Shown one piece after another: positions 11,400-21,844 of a stretch of 64,000 nucleotides of DNA. The notes under the pieces were generated by a model. The model saw only the letters and a list, made by a program, of their open reading frames with translations, was not told the DNA's origin and made no database searches. Source of the stretch: Streptomyces sp. T12 (lineage in GTDB: Bacteria; Actinomycetota; Actinomycetes; Streptomycetales; Streptomycetaceae); assembly GCF_028736035.1 (NCBI RefSeq), contig NZ_CP117866.1, positions 7,812,001-7,876,000 of the forward strand, in the 5' to 3' direction. A program made the position numbers and the translations under genes. The first letter of the stretch is position 1; every line of letters starts with the position of its first letter.

Positions 11400-12301
11400 C
11401 GCAGAAGCACACCACGCCCGACGGCCTTGTCATCGTCGACAAGCCGTCGGGCTTCACTTCGCACGACGTGGTCGCCAAGATGCGCGGCATCGCGCGCACC
11501 CGCCGCGTCGGGCACGCCGGCACCCTCGACCCCATGGCGACGGGCGTCCTCGTCCTCGGCGTCGAGAAGGCGACCAAGCTCCTCGGTCATCTGGCCCTGA
11601 CCGAGAAGGAGTACCTCGGCACCATCCGCCTGGGCCAGACCACGGTCACCGACGACGCCGAGGGCGAGATCACGGGGTCGGTCGACGCCTCGAAGGTCAC
11701 CCGTGACGGCATCGACGCCGGGATCGCCAAGCTGACCGGCGACATCATGCAGGTGCCGTCCAAGGTCAGCGCCATCAAGATCAACGGCGTGCGTTCCTAC
11801 AAGCGGGCGCGGGACGGCGAGGACTTCGAGATCCCGGCGCGGCCGGTCACCGTCTCGTCCTTCTCGGTGTACGACATCCGGGACGCCGTCGCCGACGACG
11901 GCACCGCCGTCCTCGACCTGGTCGTGTCGGTGGTCTGCTCCTCCGGTACGTACATCCGTGCCCTGGCCCGTGACCTCGGCGCCGACCTGGGCGTCGGCGG
12001 CCATCTCACGGCGCTGCGCCGCACCCGCGTCGGCCCCTACAAGCTGGACGCCGCCAAGACCCTGGACCAGCTCCAGCAGGAGCTGACCGTGATGCCCATC
12101 GCCGAGGCCGCCGCGGCCGCGTTCCCGCGCTGGGACGTGGATGCCAGGCGCGCCCGGCTGCTCACGAACGGGGTCCGCCTCGACATGCCCGACGAGTACG
12201 CGGGCTCCGGCCCCGTCGCCGTCTTCGACCCCGAGGGCCGTTTCCTGGCGCTCGTGGAGCAGCACAAGGGCAAGGCGAAGAGCCTCGCCATCTTCGGCTG
12301 A
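11396..12301 (+). CDS. truB: tRNA pseudouridine(55) synthase TruB
   Basis: TruB makes pseudouridine 55 in the T-loop of tRNAs. The 301-residue protein shows the TruB motif with the catalytic Asp (RRVGHAGTLDPMATGVLVLG, near residue 43), the KEYLG segment, KVSAIKINGVRSYKRAR and SGTYIRALARDLG. A C-terminal extension after residue 230 has PUA-like character (GPVAVFDPEGRFLALVE). The start overlaps the rbfA stop by four bases, and truB appears to end the operon, since a stem-loop follows at 12377-12423. Confidence 0.95.
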   Translation: MTQKHTTPDGLVIVDKPSGFTSHDVVAKMRGIARTRRVGHAGTLDPMATGVLVLGVEKATKLLGHLALTEKEYLGTIRLGQTTVTDDAEGEITGSVDASKVTRDGIDAGIAKLTGDIMQVPSKVSAIKINGVRSYKRARDGEDFEIPARPVTVSSFSVYDIRDAVADDGTAVLDLVVSVVCSSGTYIRALARDLGADLGVGGHLTALRRTRVGPYKLDAAKTLDQLQQELTVMPIAEAAAAAFPRWDVDARRARLLTNGVRLDMPDEYAGSGPVAVFDPEGRFLALVEQHKGKAKSLAIFG

Positions 12302-12376
12302 GGGGCCGGCTGAGGGGTCGGGTCGGCTGATGGGCCGGCTGAGGCGCTTGGCCTCCGGCCCCCTTCGGGTCTTCGC

Positions 12377-12423
12377 CCGTGGAGCGGCGGTCACGGGGTA
12401 GTCCTCTGCCCGCCGCTCCACGG
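12377..12423 (+). terminator. Stem-loop after truB
   Basis: CCGTGGAGCGGCGG at 12377-12390 pairs perfectly with CCGCCGCTCCACGG at 12410-12423 across a 19-base loop. It lies in the 325-base gap between truB and the next start at 12627. The rest of that gap is GC-rich with repeated GGCTGAGG/GGCTGATG words and shows no further gene. Confidence 0.65.
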
Positions 12424-12626
12424 TCCCCCTCGGTTCCCCCACCCCTAGGGTGTATCCAGCGACCCCCGCCTGTTCACCCGTCCGTGCAGGCGCTCGGAGT
12501 GAACCGAGGGAGCGGAAGGGGGCGCGTTCGCCGCGCTGGCTGTCCCGCTGATCACATCGCACCTACCGTCGAAAAAACAGGGCGCGGGCGTATGGGCGTG
12601 TGGGCGTACGGCGGGGAGGTTCGACG

Positions 12627-15600
12627 ATGGCGGGACGGGGCCCGCGGGCGGGCGGCGACCGCCGGATGCCGGGGATGCCGGACGGGACGCGGGTGACGGG
12701 GGAGGCGTGGGCCCGAGACCCGTGGGACGCCGGGTGGGGTGCTCAGGGCCTGCGGGACTCATCGGGCCAGTGGGACCCCTCCCAGTTCCACGACGACGAC
12801 CAGGGTTGCCACGCGGGCCGGCCTCGAACCGGCGAGTGGCCGGACGGGGAAGCTTCCGTGAGGCAGGGCGCGACCCGTGAACGGCGCGGTGGTGAACGCC
12901 CGGACGGCGACGGGATCGGTGCCCGCCACCGCGACGCAGCCCTGGTCCGCATCCACGACCCGGCCGGCCGACCCCGCGGCCTCGGCTTCGTGGCCGACCA
13001 CCACGGCACGGTCGTCACCAGCCACGAGGTCGTCGACGGCATGCCCCGTCTGGTCCTGCACACCGCCGAGGGCGACCGCCGTTGCGTGGTGCCCGCGAGC
13101 GCGGTGACCCCGTTGCCCGCCCTCGACCTGGCGCTCGTACGCACCGAAGGGCTGGGCGTGGACCCGCTGCCGGTGACCGTGCGGGACCGGATCGAGACCG
13201 GCGCGTACGTCCGGATCGCGGCCGGTGGCTGGCGGGAGGCGCGGGTGCTGGGCGCGACGTCCGTGACGTACACGGCGACGGACCGCTGCCATCTCCTCGA
13301 CGACGCCCTGGAGTTGGCGATCGGCACGGCCGGACGGGACGCGCTGCGGCTGGGCGGAGGGGCGGCCGGGGGACCCGTGCTCGACGCCGGTACCGGTGCG
13401 GTGGTGGGCGTCCTCGGCACGGCACTGCGGTGCGGCCGACGCGACGCCGTCTTCGCCGTACCGCTGGGCCCACGGCCCGACGGCCCGCTGGCCGAGCTGC
13501 TAGCGGAGAACGCGGCGACGGTGCCGGCGTACGGCGTCGACCTCAACCTGGCGGGCGTACTGGAGCTGACGGCCACGTCGGTCGGGCAGGACGGTCCGCC
13601 GGGGGCGCCGGCGGGTCATGGGGGACGGGCGGACGCCGGGGGAGTGGGAGGCGCGGCCCCGGTCGAACGGGCCTCGACGGCACGGGAGTTCAGCGCCTTC
13701 GCCGAGAGCCGGGCGTCCGTACTGGGCTTGGTCGGGCGCCCGGGCAGCGGCCGTACGACGGAACTCGCGGCCCTGGCCGCCCGCCGCGACCGCGGTCCCG
13801 AAGCGGCGCCCACGCTGTGGCTGCGCGGCGCCGACCTGAAGGGCGACGACACCTCGGTGGCCGACGCCGCACGGCGGGCGCTGACCCGGGCGGCCCGCAT
13901 CGTGGCGGTGTCGGCCGGCTCCGACCCCGCCGCCCTGGGCGACACGACCCCGGAACGCCTGGCCCGTCTCGCCCGCACCACCGGCCGCCCCCTCCTGCTC
14001 CTCCTGGACGGCCCGGAGGAAATGCCCCCCGTCCTGGCCCACCGCCTCACGGAGTGGACCGAGGGCACGGAGGAGTGGCTGCGGGTGGCGGGGGCGCGGC
14101 TGGTGGTGGCGTGCAGGGCGGAGTACTGGGAGGGGGCGGGCGCCGAGTTCCCGGAGGAAGTGCTGTACGGCTCCGCCGACCGGGCGGCGCATGGGACGTC
14201 CGGGCGGTTCCCGCCCTGCGTACGGCTCGGCGACCTCACCCCCGACGAGGCCCACCAGGCCCGCGCCCGCTACGGCATCCCGGACGACGCCCTGGCCGCC
14301 CCGGACGCCCGCCACCCCCTCACCCTCCGCCTCCTCTCCGAGGTCCGCGCCGCCCTCCCCGACACCCCCCACCCCCCACTCGACCGCGACGACGTCCTCT
14401 CCGCCCACCTCGACCTCATGTGCCTGCGTATCGCCGTCCGTCTCGCCGCCGAGAACGGCCTGCGCGGCACCGCCGTACGCCGTCTCGCCGCCAAGGTCTC
14501 CGGCCAGGTCCACGAGGCCGCCCGCCGCAGCCTCGGCCCCGGCCAGGGGGAGCTGGACCGCACGTCCTTCGAGGCCGTGTTCCCCTGGGGCCCCGCCCCC
14601 GCGAGGCTCGGCGGCGGTACCGGCTGGGCGTCCGCCGTCCTCACCGAGGGCCTCCTCGTCCCCGCCGGCGACGGCTACCGCTTCGCCCACGAGGAACTCG
14701 CCGACTGGATCCAGGGCATGCACCTCGACCTCGACGAGGCCCTGCACGCCCTGGTCCACCGCCGCCGCGCCGAGCCCGACGCCGCCCATCCGCTGCCCGT
14801 CCCGCACCACCGCATCGGCCCTGTCGTCCAGGCCCTCCTGCTCCTGACACGTCACCAGGGCGTCCACCAACTCGCCCTGCGGCTGGAGGAGTTGACGCAG
14901 GCGTTGGACGCCGACCGGCACTCCTGGTGGGCCGCCCGGCTCCTCGCCGAGACCCTGCTGCGCGTCCCCGACGCGATGCCGTACCAGGACGTACTGCGCC
15001 TGGTCACCGACCGGATCGTGGCCTGGAGCCGGCAGCACCGCAGCGCGCCCCCCGAGCTGGGCCCCGCCTTCTGGACCGCGCTGCCGCTCCCGGACGCCGA
15101 GCGCCTCGACCTGCTCCGCCGCCTCGTCCTCGCCGACGGACCGCAGACCGACGCCGCAGCGCCCCACCGCCCCCGCTACCTCGACGCCGTGGCCCACCTC
15201 CTCGCCGCCGCCCCCACCGCCGTACAGTCCCATCTCACCCGCTGGTTCGACGACGACCGCCCGCTCCCCGCCACCCCCCACGCGACCGTCGCCTGCGCCG
15301 CCCAGGCCCTGCTGTACGCGCACCGCGACCGTGCGCTGGACGACCTCACGGAGAATCTGGTCGACAGCGCGCACCGCCGGGCCGACGAGCTGCTCGCCGT
15401 GCTGGCCGAAGAGGAACCGTCCGCGATGTGCCGCGCCGTCGACCGCTGGGCGCACGACGACAGGCCCGCCCGACGCGTCGCGGCGGTGGTGTACGGGCCG
15501 CGTGCCGCGCCCCATGCCCGCACTGAGGCCGACCGCGAGCTCCTGCGCCACGCGGCCCTCGCCCTGCTCGACCGCCCCGCCGACTGCACACTGCACGGCG

Positions 15601-16376
15601 GCGCGCTGGCCATGCTCGTGCGCGACCCCAGCACCCGTTCCCGTCATCTCCCGCAGGCGCTACGGCACTTCGCGGAAGGCGACCCGCAGCTCCCGCCCAG
15701 CGCCCTGGTCACCGCCCTGACCACGCACCCCGAGCCGGTCCTCGACGCCTTCCGCGCGCGCCTGCACCGAGCGGACGGCGCAGAGGCGCTGCGCACTCTC
15801 GCCGACGTCACCACGCCCGACCTCGCCCGCCGGGTCGCCACCCTCGTAGGGGAGGCGGTGGAGCGGCACCCCGAGACCGCCGAGGACGTGGCCGCGTACG
15901 TCGACCGGCGCCTCGACCACGACCCCGCCTGCCGCGCCGTACTGTTCCCGCTGGTGACCGGCCTGCTGGACGCCGGTCCGGAAGAGGTGCGGGCCGCCCT
16001 CGCCGCCGTACTCGCCGCTTCCGGCGCCCCCGCCTCCCGCGCCCTGCGCCGCGAGCTGCTGGACTTCCTGCTGGACCACGAGCGCAGCCCCGCCGTGCTG
16101 GACGCCTTCCTGCACGCCACCGTCCGGCACAGCGGCGACCGGGGCGACGGGCGCCTCCGCGACCTCGTCCACCACACGGGCGTGCTCCTCGTCCGCACCC
16201 CGGACGGCGCGGCCCGCTTCGACCGCGGACTGGTCGATCTCGGCCGCTACGTCCCCGGCTTCGCCGTGCGCATCGCCGGCTGGCTGAACGACACCCCGCA
16301 GGAGTGGGCGACGGTGGTGGGACCGAGCACCCGCCGGATGATCGAGAACCTGGCCGGCGTGCGAGTTCCCGCATGA
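12627..16376 (+). CDS. Large trypsin-fold/P-loop NTPase fusion with a lost catalytic serine
   Basis: The ATG at 12627 has the best RBS (GGGGAGG) and gives 1249 residues. Residues about 105-285 form a trypsin-like domain, GLGFVADHHGTVVTSHEVV with His133 and PALDLALVR with Asp167. The nucleophile motif GDSGGP is GAAGGP at residues 245-250, so Ser is Ala247. A P-loop domain follows: Walker A GRPGSGRTTE near residue 370 and Walker B LLLLLDGPEE near 463. About 650 residues of Ala/Leu-rich, helical-repeat-like sequence complete it. This matches the general plan of STAND/NACHT-like sensor proteins with protease-type N-termini. With the Ser and Asp of the motif replaced, proteolysis is unlikely. It sits between truB and ribF on the same strand; the role is unknown. 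Confidence 0.8.
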   Translation: MAGRGPRAGGDRRMPGMPDGTRVTGEAWARDPWDAGWGAQGLRDSSGQWDPSQFHDDDQGCHAGRPRTGEWPDGEASVRQGATRERRGGERPDGDGIGARHRDAALVRIHDPAGRPRGLGFVADHHGTVVTSHEVVDGMPRLVLHTAEGDRRCVVPASAVTPLPALDLALVRTEGLGVDPLPVTVRDRIETGAYVRIAAGGWREARVLGATSVTYTATDRCHLLDDALELAIGTAGRDALRLGGGAAGGPVLDAGTGAVVGVLGTALRCGRRDAVFAVPLGPRPDGPLAELLAENAATVPAYGVDLNLAGVLELTATSVGQDGPPGAPAGHGGRADAGGVGGAAPVERASTAREFSAFAESRASVLGLVGRPGSGRTTELAALAARRDRGPEAAPTLWLRGADLKGDDTSVADAARRALTRAARIVAVSAGSDPAALGDTTPERLARLARTTGRPLLLLLDGPEEMPPVLAHRLTEWTEGTEEWLRVAGARLVVACRAEYWEGAGAEFPEEVLYGSADRAAHGTSGRFPPCVRLGDLTPDEAHQARARYGIPDDALAAPDARHPLTLRLLSEVRAALPDTPHPPLDRDDVLSAHLDLMCLRIAVRLAAENGLRGTAVRRLAAKVSGQVHEAARRSLGPGQGELDRTSFEAVFPWGPAPARLGGGTGWASAVLTEGLLVPAGDGYRFAHEELADWIQGMHLDLDEALHALVHRRRAEPDAAHPLPVPHHRIGPVVQALLLLTRHQGVHQLALRLEELTQALDADRHSWWAARLLAETLLRVPDAMPYQDVLRLVTDRIVAWSRQHRSAPPELGPAFWTALPLPDAERLDLLRRLVLADGPQTDAAAPHRPRYLDAVAHLLAAAPTAVQSHLTRWFDDDRPLPATPHATVACAAQALLYAHRDRALDDLTENLVDSAHRRADELLAVLAEEEPSAMCRAVDRWAHDDRPARRVAAVVYGPRAAPHARTEADRELLRHAALALLDRPADCTLHGGALAMLVRDPSTRSRHLPQALRHFAEGDPQLPPSALVTALTTHPEPVLDAFRARLHRADGAEALRTLADVTTPDLARRVATLVGEAVERHPETAEDVAAYVDRRLDHDPACRAVLFPLVTGLLDAGPEEVRAALAAVLAASGAPASRALRRELLDFLLDHERSPAVLDAFLHATVRHSGDRGDGRLRDLVHHTGVLLVRTPDGAARFDRGLVDLGRYVPGFAVRIAGWLNDTPQEWATVVGPSTRRMIENLAGVRVPA

Positions 16377-16531
16377 CCAGCACGTCCGTACGTGCACCCG
16401 GTCACAGCCCCCATGCCGATGCGGGCACCGGGCGCCCGGCATGGCACCCTTAGACCTGCGTAAGAGCGTCTGAGGCACAGACGGACACGGGTTCGACGAG
16501 TTCGACGAGTTTGCGACAAGGAGCAGTCACA

Positions 16532-17479
16532 GTGCAGCGCTGGCGTGGCTTGGAGGACATCCCCGAGGACTGGGGGCGCAGCGTCGTCACCATCGGCTCC
16601 TACGACGGAGTCCACCGCGGACACCAGCTGATCATCCGGCATGCCGTGGACCGCGCCCGTGAGCTGGGCGTTCCCGCCGTCGTCGTCACCTTCGACCCGC
16701 ACCCCAGCGAGGTCGTCCGCCCCGGCAGCCACCCGCCCCTGCTGGCCCCGCACCACCGCCGCGCCGACCTCATGGCCGAGCTGGGTGTGGACGCCGTGCT
16801 GATCCTCCCCTTCACGACCGAGTTCTCGAAGCTGTCGCCGGCCGAGTTCGTGGTCAAGGTCCTGGTCGACAAGCTGCACGCCAAGGCGGTCGTCGAGGGC
16901 CCCAACTTCCGCTTCGGCCACCGCGCGGCCGGCAACGTGGACTTCCTCGCCGAACAGGGCAAGACCTACGACTTCGAGGTCGAGATCGTCGACCTGTATG
17001 TGACCGGTGAGGCGGGCGGCGGGCAGCCGTTCTCCTCGACCCTGACCCGGCGCCTGGTCGCCGAGGGCGACGTCACCGGCGCCGCCGAGATCCTGGGCCG
17101 CCCGCACCGCGTGGAGGGCGTGGTCGTGCGAGGCGCCCAGCGCGGCCGCGAACTCGGCTTCCCCACGGCCAACGTCGAGACACTGCCGCACACCGCCATC
17201 CCCGCCGACGGTGTCTACGCCGGCTGGCTGCACGCCCAGGGCGAGGTGATGCCGGCCGCGATCTCCGTCGGCACCAACCCGCAGTTCGACGGCACCGAGC
17301 GCACGGTGGAGGCGTACGCGATCGACCGCGTGGGCCTGGACCTGTACGGCCTGCACGTCGCCGTCGACTTCCTCGCCTTCGTCCGCGGCCAGGCGAAGTT
17401 CGACTCGCTGGAGGCCCTGCTGGAGCAGATGGCCGAGGACGTGAAGCGCTGCCGGGAGCTGATCGCGGCGGCCGAGTAG
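16532..17479 (+). CDS. ribF: Bifunctional riboflavin kinase/FAD synthetase RibF
   Basis: RibF phosphorylates riboflavin to FMN and adenylates FMN to FAD. The start chosen is GTG 16532, eight bases after AAGGAG; it gives 315 residues. The N-terminal adenylyltransferase domain has VVTIGSYDGVHRGHQLII (nucleotidyltransferase HxGH-type motif) and FRFGHRAAGN. The C-terminal kinase domain has GRELGFPTANVE, the Thr-Ala-Asn motif, and DFLAFVRGQAKFDSLEAL. It is followed by a strong bidirectional terminator. Confidence 0.95.
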   Translation: MQRWRGLEDIPEDWGRSVVTIGSYDGVHRGHQLIIRHAVDRARELGVPAVVVTFDPHPSEVVRPGSHPPLLAPHHRRADLMAELGVDAVLILPFTTEFSKLSPAEFVVKVLVDKLHAKAVVEGPNFRFGHRAAGNVDFLAEQGKTYDFEVEIVDLYVTGEAGGGQPFSSTLTRRLVAEGDVTGAAEILGRPHRVEGVVVRGAQRGRELGFPTANVETLPHTAIPADGVYAGWLHAQGEVMPAAISVGTNPQFDGTERTVEAYAIDRVGLDLYGLHVAVDFLAFVRGQAKFDSLEALLEQMAEDVKRCRELIAAAE

Positions 17480-17494
17480 CCGGTCCTACGACGC

Positions 17495-17533
17495 CGAAGG
17501 GCGGCCGGTGCCTCAGGCACCGGCCGCCCTTCG
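17495..17533. terminator. Bidirectional rho-independent terminator between ribF and the ESX region
   Basis: A perfect 18-bp stem, CGAAGGGCGGCCGGTGCC paired with GGCACCGGCCGCCCTTCG, closes on a three-base loop and is followed by TGGTTTT on the + strand. It lies between two convergent genes and would serve both. Confidence 0.9.
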
Positions 17534-17546
17534 TGGTTTTCCCGGA

Positions 17547-20500
17547 CTACTGCTGCGTCCAGCCGGGCGGTACGACGCCCTGCTGAGGCTGGCCCTGCTG
17601 CGGATCCTGCGGCGGCGCCTGCTGCTGCCAGCCCTGCCCCGGCCCGGGCTGCTGCGGGGCCTGACCCCAGCCCTGACCCGGCTGCGGGGCGCCTCCGGGC
17701 TGGGCGTAGGGCTGCTGGGGCGGCTGCTGCTGCGGGTACTCCTGCTGCGGGTACTCCTGCTGGGGCGGGTACCCCTGCTGGGGCGGGTACTCCTGCTGGG
17801 GCTGCTGCTGGTACTGCATGTTCGGGTTGCCGAAGCCCTGCTGGGTGCGCGCGATGTCCTCGGCGATGACAGAGGCGAGGTCGAAGTAGGCCTCGCGGGT
17901 CTTCGGACGCATCATGTCGAGGTCCACCTCGGCGCCCGCCGCGAGGTGCTCGTCGAAGGGGATCACGACGACACCGCGGCAACGGGTCTCGAAGTGCGCG
18001 ACGATGTCCTCCACCTTGATCATCTTGCCCGTCTCGCGGACACCGGAGATCACGGTGATCGACCGCTGGACGAGATCGGCGAACCCGTTCGCCGACAGCC
18101 AGTCGAGCGTCGTCGAGGCGCTGCTCGCACCGTCCACCGACGGGGTGGAAATGATGATCAGCTGGTGGGCGAGGTCCAGCACGCCGCGCATCGCGCTGTA
18201 GAGCAGACCGGTACCCGAGTCCGTGAGGATGATCGGGTACTGCTTGCCGAGCACGTCGAGCGCGCTGCGGTAGTCCTCGTCGTTGAAGGTGGTGGAGACC
18301 GCCGGGTCCACGTCGTTGGCGATGATCTCAAGGCCCGAAGGTGCCTGCGAGGTGAAGCGGCGGATGTCCATGTAGCTGTGCAGCTGCGGGATCGCCTGCA
18401 CCAGGTCGCGGATGGTGGCGCCCGTCTCACGCCGGACCCGTCGGCCGAGGGTGCCGGCGTCCGGGTTGGCGTCGATCGCCAGGATCTTGTCCTGCCGCTC
18501 GCTGGCGAGCGTGGCGCCGAGCGCCATCGTCGTCGTGGTCTTGCCGACGCCGCCCTTGAGGCTGATGACCGCGATCCGGTAGCAGGACATCACCGGCGTA
18601 CGGATCAGACCCAGCTTCCGCTCCCGCTCCGCAGCCTCCTTCTTGGCGCCGAGCTTGAAACGGGACGGGGCCTGGTTGTTCTTGCGGGCCTTGGGCTGGT
18701 TGCGCAGCAGCCGGTCGGAGGAGAGCTCCACGGCGGCGTTGTAGCCGAGCGGAGTTCCGGGCGCGGCTTGCTGCTGCTGGGGAGCACCGGGTCCGGCCTG
18801 GGGGCCGGGCGGGGCGCTCCAGCCCTGGTTGCCCTGGCCCTGGTTGCCGTAGGCGGCAGGCGGTACCGCGGGGTTCTGCTGGGGTGCCGGCTGCTGCGGC
18901 GCCTGCTGCTGGGGCTGGGCCGGGGGCTGCTGCGGCTGCGCCTGCTGCTGGGGCTGCGCGGGCTGCGGGTAGCCGTAACCGCCCTGCTGGGGCGGGTAGC
19001 CGTAGCCGGGCTGTGCGGGGTGCTGGGGCTGCGGCTGCTGGGGGTAGCCGTAACCGTCCGCCTGCGGCTGTCCGGGCTGGGGGTGCCCCGGCTGGGGGTG
19101 TCCGGGATGCGGCTGTGCGGCCTGCGGGGGCTGCTGCGGGTAGCCGTACCCGGCGGCCTGGGGCTGCCCGGGGTGCGGCTGTCCGGGATGTGGTTGTCCC
19201 GGCTGAGGCGCCTGCCGCGGGTCGACCGGGGCGGGCTGTCCGGCCTGCGCCGCCGGGTGCTCGGGCTGCTGCTGCGCCGGGTAACCGGCCTGCTGGGCCG
19301 GGCCGAACGTGCCCTGCGGCGGGGTCTGGTGCGGCGGCTGCGCGGGCTGCTGCTGGGCGGGCGGCTGGGGGTAGCCGTATCCGTCTGCCTGTGCGGCGGC
19401 AGCGGCAGCAGCCTGGGCAGCGGCGGCCTGTGCGGCGGCCACCGCCGCCTGCTGGTCCGGCTGTCCTGCCTGCTGCGGCACTCCCTGGGCGGGGTGCGCG
19501 GGCGCGAAGCCCTGCGGCAGCGGGGGAAGCGGCTGCCCCGCCTGAGGCGGCACGGGGGTCTGGCCGGTGGGCTGCCCCTGCGGCTGCGCGGGGACCTGTC
19601 CCGTCGCCTGCGGCTGCTGCCCCTGGGCCGTGGCCGGGTCCGCGGGAGCGGCGGGCGTCGGCGCGGCCGGTGCCTGCGCCTCTGCCTCCGGCTCTGCTTC
19701 CGCCGTCACCGGCGCGGCCTCGGAATCGGCATGCGCGGGGGAGTCCGCGTCGGCCTGGACGTACGCCGACTCGTCGCCCTCCGCACCGGGGACGGAACCG
19801 GTGGAGTCACCCGACTCCGCCTCGTCGCTCCGCTCCTCCTCCGGCTCCACGTCGTCGTCGGCACCGCCGAACAGCAGCGCCGCCTCGGCGTCGGCAGCGG
19901 CGTGGTTGAGCTCGGGCTCCGGCTCCGCCACCGGCTGTGCGGGGGCGGGCTCTTCGGGTGCGGGCGCTGCCGGGACGCCGGCCGCCGGGGTGGCGGTCGG
20001 GGGCGGGGCGGCCTGGGCGTCCGCGTCGACCGGACGCAGCACGGGGAAGCCGGGTGCGCCGGGCGGCTGGGCGGGTGCGTGCTGCTGGGGCGCGGCGGGC
20101 GGCTGGGCAGGCGTGTGCTGCTGAGGGGCGGCGGGCGGCTGGGCAGGCGTGTGCTGCTGAGGGGCGGCGGCGAAACCGCCCGAGGTGTCCTGCTGGGGCA
20201 CGCCGAAGCCACCCGACGTGTCCTGCCCCGGCTGAGGCGCGCTGGCACCCGTCTGCTGGGGATAGCCGTACCCGCCGGGCGCCTGCTGGGGATAGCCGTA
20301 CCCGCCGGGCGCCGCCGCGCCGTCGGCCGCGGGGGCACCGGGCGCGGACTGCTGCTGCGGAAAGCCGTAGCCACCCGTGGCGGGGCCCTGTTGGTGGGCG
20401 TTGGGCGTGCCCTGAGCCGGAGTGGGCTGCGCGGGCTGTGCCGGCTGCGCGGGCTGGGCGTGCTGCTGGGGCGCGCCCTGGGCCGGTGGCTGCGCCGGTC

Positions 20501-20747
20501 CGGGAGCGGGCGGTGCGGGAACACCGGGCGGCCCGGTGGGCGACCCGACGGGCGCTCCGGTCGGCGGTGGTGGCGTTGGCCGGCCGGCGTCCTGCTGTCC
20601 GCCGGTCGTGGAACCACTTTGCGTACTTTGGGCGTACCAGGCGGGAGGTGTGTAGACGATTTCGAACTCGCCGGTGAGATCCACCTCGTGATCGTCCCCG
20701 TCCGAGGAAGGGCTCCCGCCGTTGTACTCGGACCGATCCCTGTTCAC
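17547..20747 (-). CDS. ESX-linked MinD/ParA-like ATPase with a long Pro/Gln-rich N-terminal arm
   Basis: The GTG start at 20747 has AGGAGG eight bases upstream and gives 1066 residues. Residues 1 to about 690 are low complexity, with recurrent YGYPQQ, PAQPP and [12 protein letters not shown] units. A MinD/ParA-type ATPase follows from about residue 725: [21 protein letters not shown] (deviant Walker A), [14 protein letters not shown], and [21 protein letters not shown] Gln/Pro-rich tail ends the protein. Mycobacterial ESX-1 encodes a protein of this plan, EspI, next to the secretion genes, which suggests an ATP-dependent regulatory or positioning role at the inner membrane face. It is downstream of the 21002-21844 gene across a repeat-bearing spacer. 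Confidence 0.85.
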   Translation of the reverse strand: MNRDRSEYNGGSPSSDGDDHEVDLTGEFEIVYTPPAWYAQSTQSGSTTGGQQDAGRPTPPPPTGAPVGSPTGPPGVPAPPAPGPAQPPAQGAPQQHAQPAQPAQPAQPTPAQGTPNAHQQGPATGGYGFPQQQSAPGAPAADGAAAPGGYGYPQQAPGGYGYPQQTGASAPQPGQDTSGGFGVPQQDTSGGFAAAPQQHTPAQPPAAPQQHTPAQPPAAPQQHAPAQPPGAPGFPVLRPVDADAQAAPPPTATPAAGVPAAPAPEEPAPAQPVAEPEPELNHAAADAEAALLFGGADDDVEPEEERSDEAESGDSTGSVPGAEGDESAYVQADADSPAHADSEAAPVTAEAEPEAEAQAPAAPTPAAPADPATAQGQQPQATGQVPAQPQGQPTGQTPVPPQAGQPLPPLPQGFAPAHPAQGVPQQAGQPDQQAAVAAAQAAAAQAAAAAAAQADGYGYPQPPAQQQPAQPPHQTPPQGTFGPAQQAGYPAQQQPEHPAAQAGQPAPVDPRQAPQPGQPHPGQPHPGQPQAAGYGYPQQPPQAAQPHPGHPQPGHPQPGQPQADGYGYPQQPQPQHPAQPGYGYPPQQGGYGYPQPAQPQQQAQPQQPPAQPQQQAPQQPAPQQNPAVPPAAYGNQGQGNQGWSAPPGPQAGPGAPQQQQAAPGTPLGYNAAVELSSDRLLRNQPKARKNNQAPSRFKLGAKKEAAERERKLGLIRTPVMSCYRIAVISLKGGVGKTTTTMALGATLASERQDKILAIDANPDAGTLGRRVRRETGATIRDLVQAIPQLHSYMDIRRFTSQAPSGLEIIANDVDPAVSTTFNDEDYRSALDVLGKQYPIILTDSGTGLLYSAMRGVLDLAHQLIIISTPSVDGASSASTTLDWLSANGFADLVQRSITVISGVRETGKMIKVEDIVAHFETRCRGVVVIPFDEHLAAGAEVDLDMMRPKTREAYFDLASVIAEDIARTQQGFGNPNMQYQQQPQQEYPPQQGYPPQQEYPQQEYPQQQPPQQPYAQPGGAPQPGQGWGQAPQQPGPGQGWQQQAPPQDPQQGQPQQGVVPPGWTQQ

Positions 20748-20865
20748 TGCTTGCCTCCTGGTCAGCCACTGCTGCTGAGCTGGTCGTCGTCGCGGCCGGG
20801 CGGACCGAGTGGCTAGTCCCACGCGACTGCGATCGTCACCGCACCACCAGAAGCCTAATCACTCG

Positions 20866-20956
20866 CATGGCGGGACGGAAAAGCCCCCATGGGCGCGGAC
20901 GCTATAGCCCCGGGTGTGTGGGCGGAAGAGCCGCATGGGCGCGGACGCAAAGCCCC
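20866..20956 (-). repeat. Degenerate tandem repeat, period about 22-24 bp, upstream of the MinD-like gene
   Basis: Units begin at 20866, 20888 and 20934 with CATGGCGGGACGG or CATGGGCGCGGACGC and end in AGCCCC. A diverged unit fills 20912-20933. The spacing is 22, 24 and 22 bases. The array fills much of the 254-base spacer between two minus-strand genes, so it would lie in the leader of the MinD-like gene or in the read-through transcript. Confidence 0.7.
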
Positions 20957-21001
20957 GCGGGCGGGGCCTCGTTGGCGCCCCGCCCCGGAGACGACGACGT
21001 G

Positions 21002-21844
21002 TCAGTCCATACGACGGGCCACGCCGAGCAAGCCCGTCTCCGCATCGGTGGGTTCGGTCATGACGAACTTCTGATGCTTGCGAGTGCACCACAGGGCGAC
21101 GCCGTCGTGAAGGGTCGGCAGGTGCTGAAGTTGCTCCTCCGGGATCCCCAAGGTGTCACGTACGGCCTCGGTCTCGTAGGGCGAGATGCGCTGAATCCCC
21201 ACCAAATGAGCCTGAGCCAGCCAGCGGGGCGCATGCTCACTGACGAACGGCAGCACCGTCACCACGGCCTGCCACGGCACGGACGTCACCCGACCGCGCG
21301 GCGGGCGGATGCCACAGTCCCGGAAGAGCACCACCGGACTCGAGACGGACGGCCCCTGCGCGGGAACCCGTCCCACCGGATACACCGTCACGCACTGCTG
21401 GCCGCCGCCGGCCGCCTGGGCCAACTGCTGCCAGGCCTGCGGACGTCCGGTCTCCACACCCACGCGCGCACCCGTCGCGGCGGCGCGCAACGCCAGCACC
21501 TGGGCGAGCCACAGGCCACCCACGAGCACGACGTCGAAGGCGGTCGGGCGGGACAGACCGAGCACGGCCGGCTGCTGTTCCGGGTCGGTGCCGATGAGTA
21601 CGCCGTCGTCACCGATCGGCATGCTGATCGCCGCGAGCTCGTCGGCGGTGACGACATGGCGGTTGCGGCGCGGCCCGCGCAGCCCGAACCCGGGGCTGAC
21701 GATGCGGCGTTGCTGCTGCGGTGTCTCCGGCTGCCGGATGATGGGGATCATGCCGGTGTCGGTGGGGGAGGCCACGTGTGCCGGGGTGCGCCCAGGGGCC
21801 CGGCCCTGCTGCCCCGGGGGCATGGTCGAGGCGGGGTGGGACAT
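21002..21844 (-). CDS. Conserved ESX-region protein of unknown function
   Basis: The 280-residue protein starts at ATG 21844, overlapping the eccE stop in ATGA, so it is coupled to EccE synthesis. It opens with a Pro/Gly-rich segment, then a basic PGFGLRGPRRNRH stretch. The core has alternating hydrophobic strands (AFDVVLVGGLWLAQVLALRA, VGVETGRPQAWQQLAQ, SPVVLFRDCGIRPPRG). No membrane helix is convincing. I do not recognise a named family. Its fixed place after eccE suggests a cytoplasmic accessory of the secretion membrane complex, which is inference. Confidence 0.75.
   Translation of the reverse strand: MSHPASTMPPGQQGRAPGRTPAHVASPTDTGMIPIIRQPETPQQQRRIVSPGFGLRGPRRNRHVVTADELAAISMPIGDDGVLIGTDPEQQPAVLGLSRPTAFDVVLVGGLWLAQVLALRAAATGARVGVETGRPQAWQQLAQAAGGGQQCVTVYPVGRVPAQGPSVSSPVVLFRDCGIRPPRGRVTSVPWQAVVTVLPFVSEHAPRWLAQAHLVGIQRISPYETEAVRDTLGIPEEQLQHLPTLHDGVALWCTRKHQKFVMTEPTDAETGLLGVARRMD

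Noticed and set aside
13082..15526. Long + strand frame of about 810 codons overlapping the protease/NTPase gene
   Set aside because: It is rich in Arg, Pro and Gly without domains. The other + frame carries the trypsin and P-loop motifs and normal codon bias.
17508..20816. Plus-strand open frame of about 1100 codons opposite the MinD-like gene
   Set aside because: It is an antisense shadow of the repeat-rich arm; the opposite strand has the KGGVGKT ATPase.
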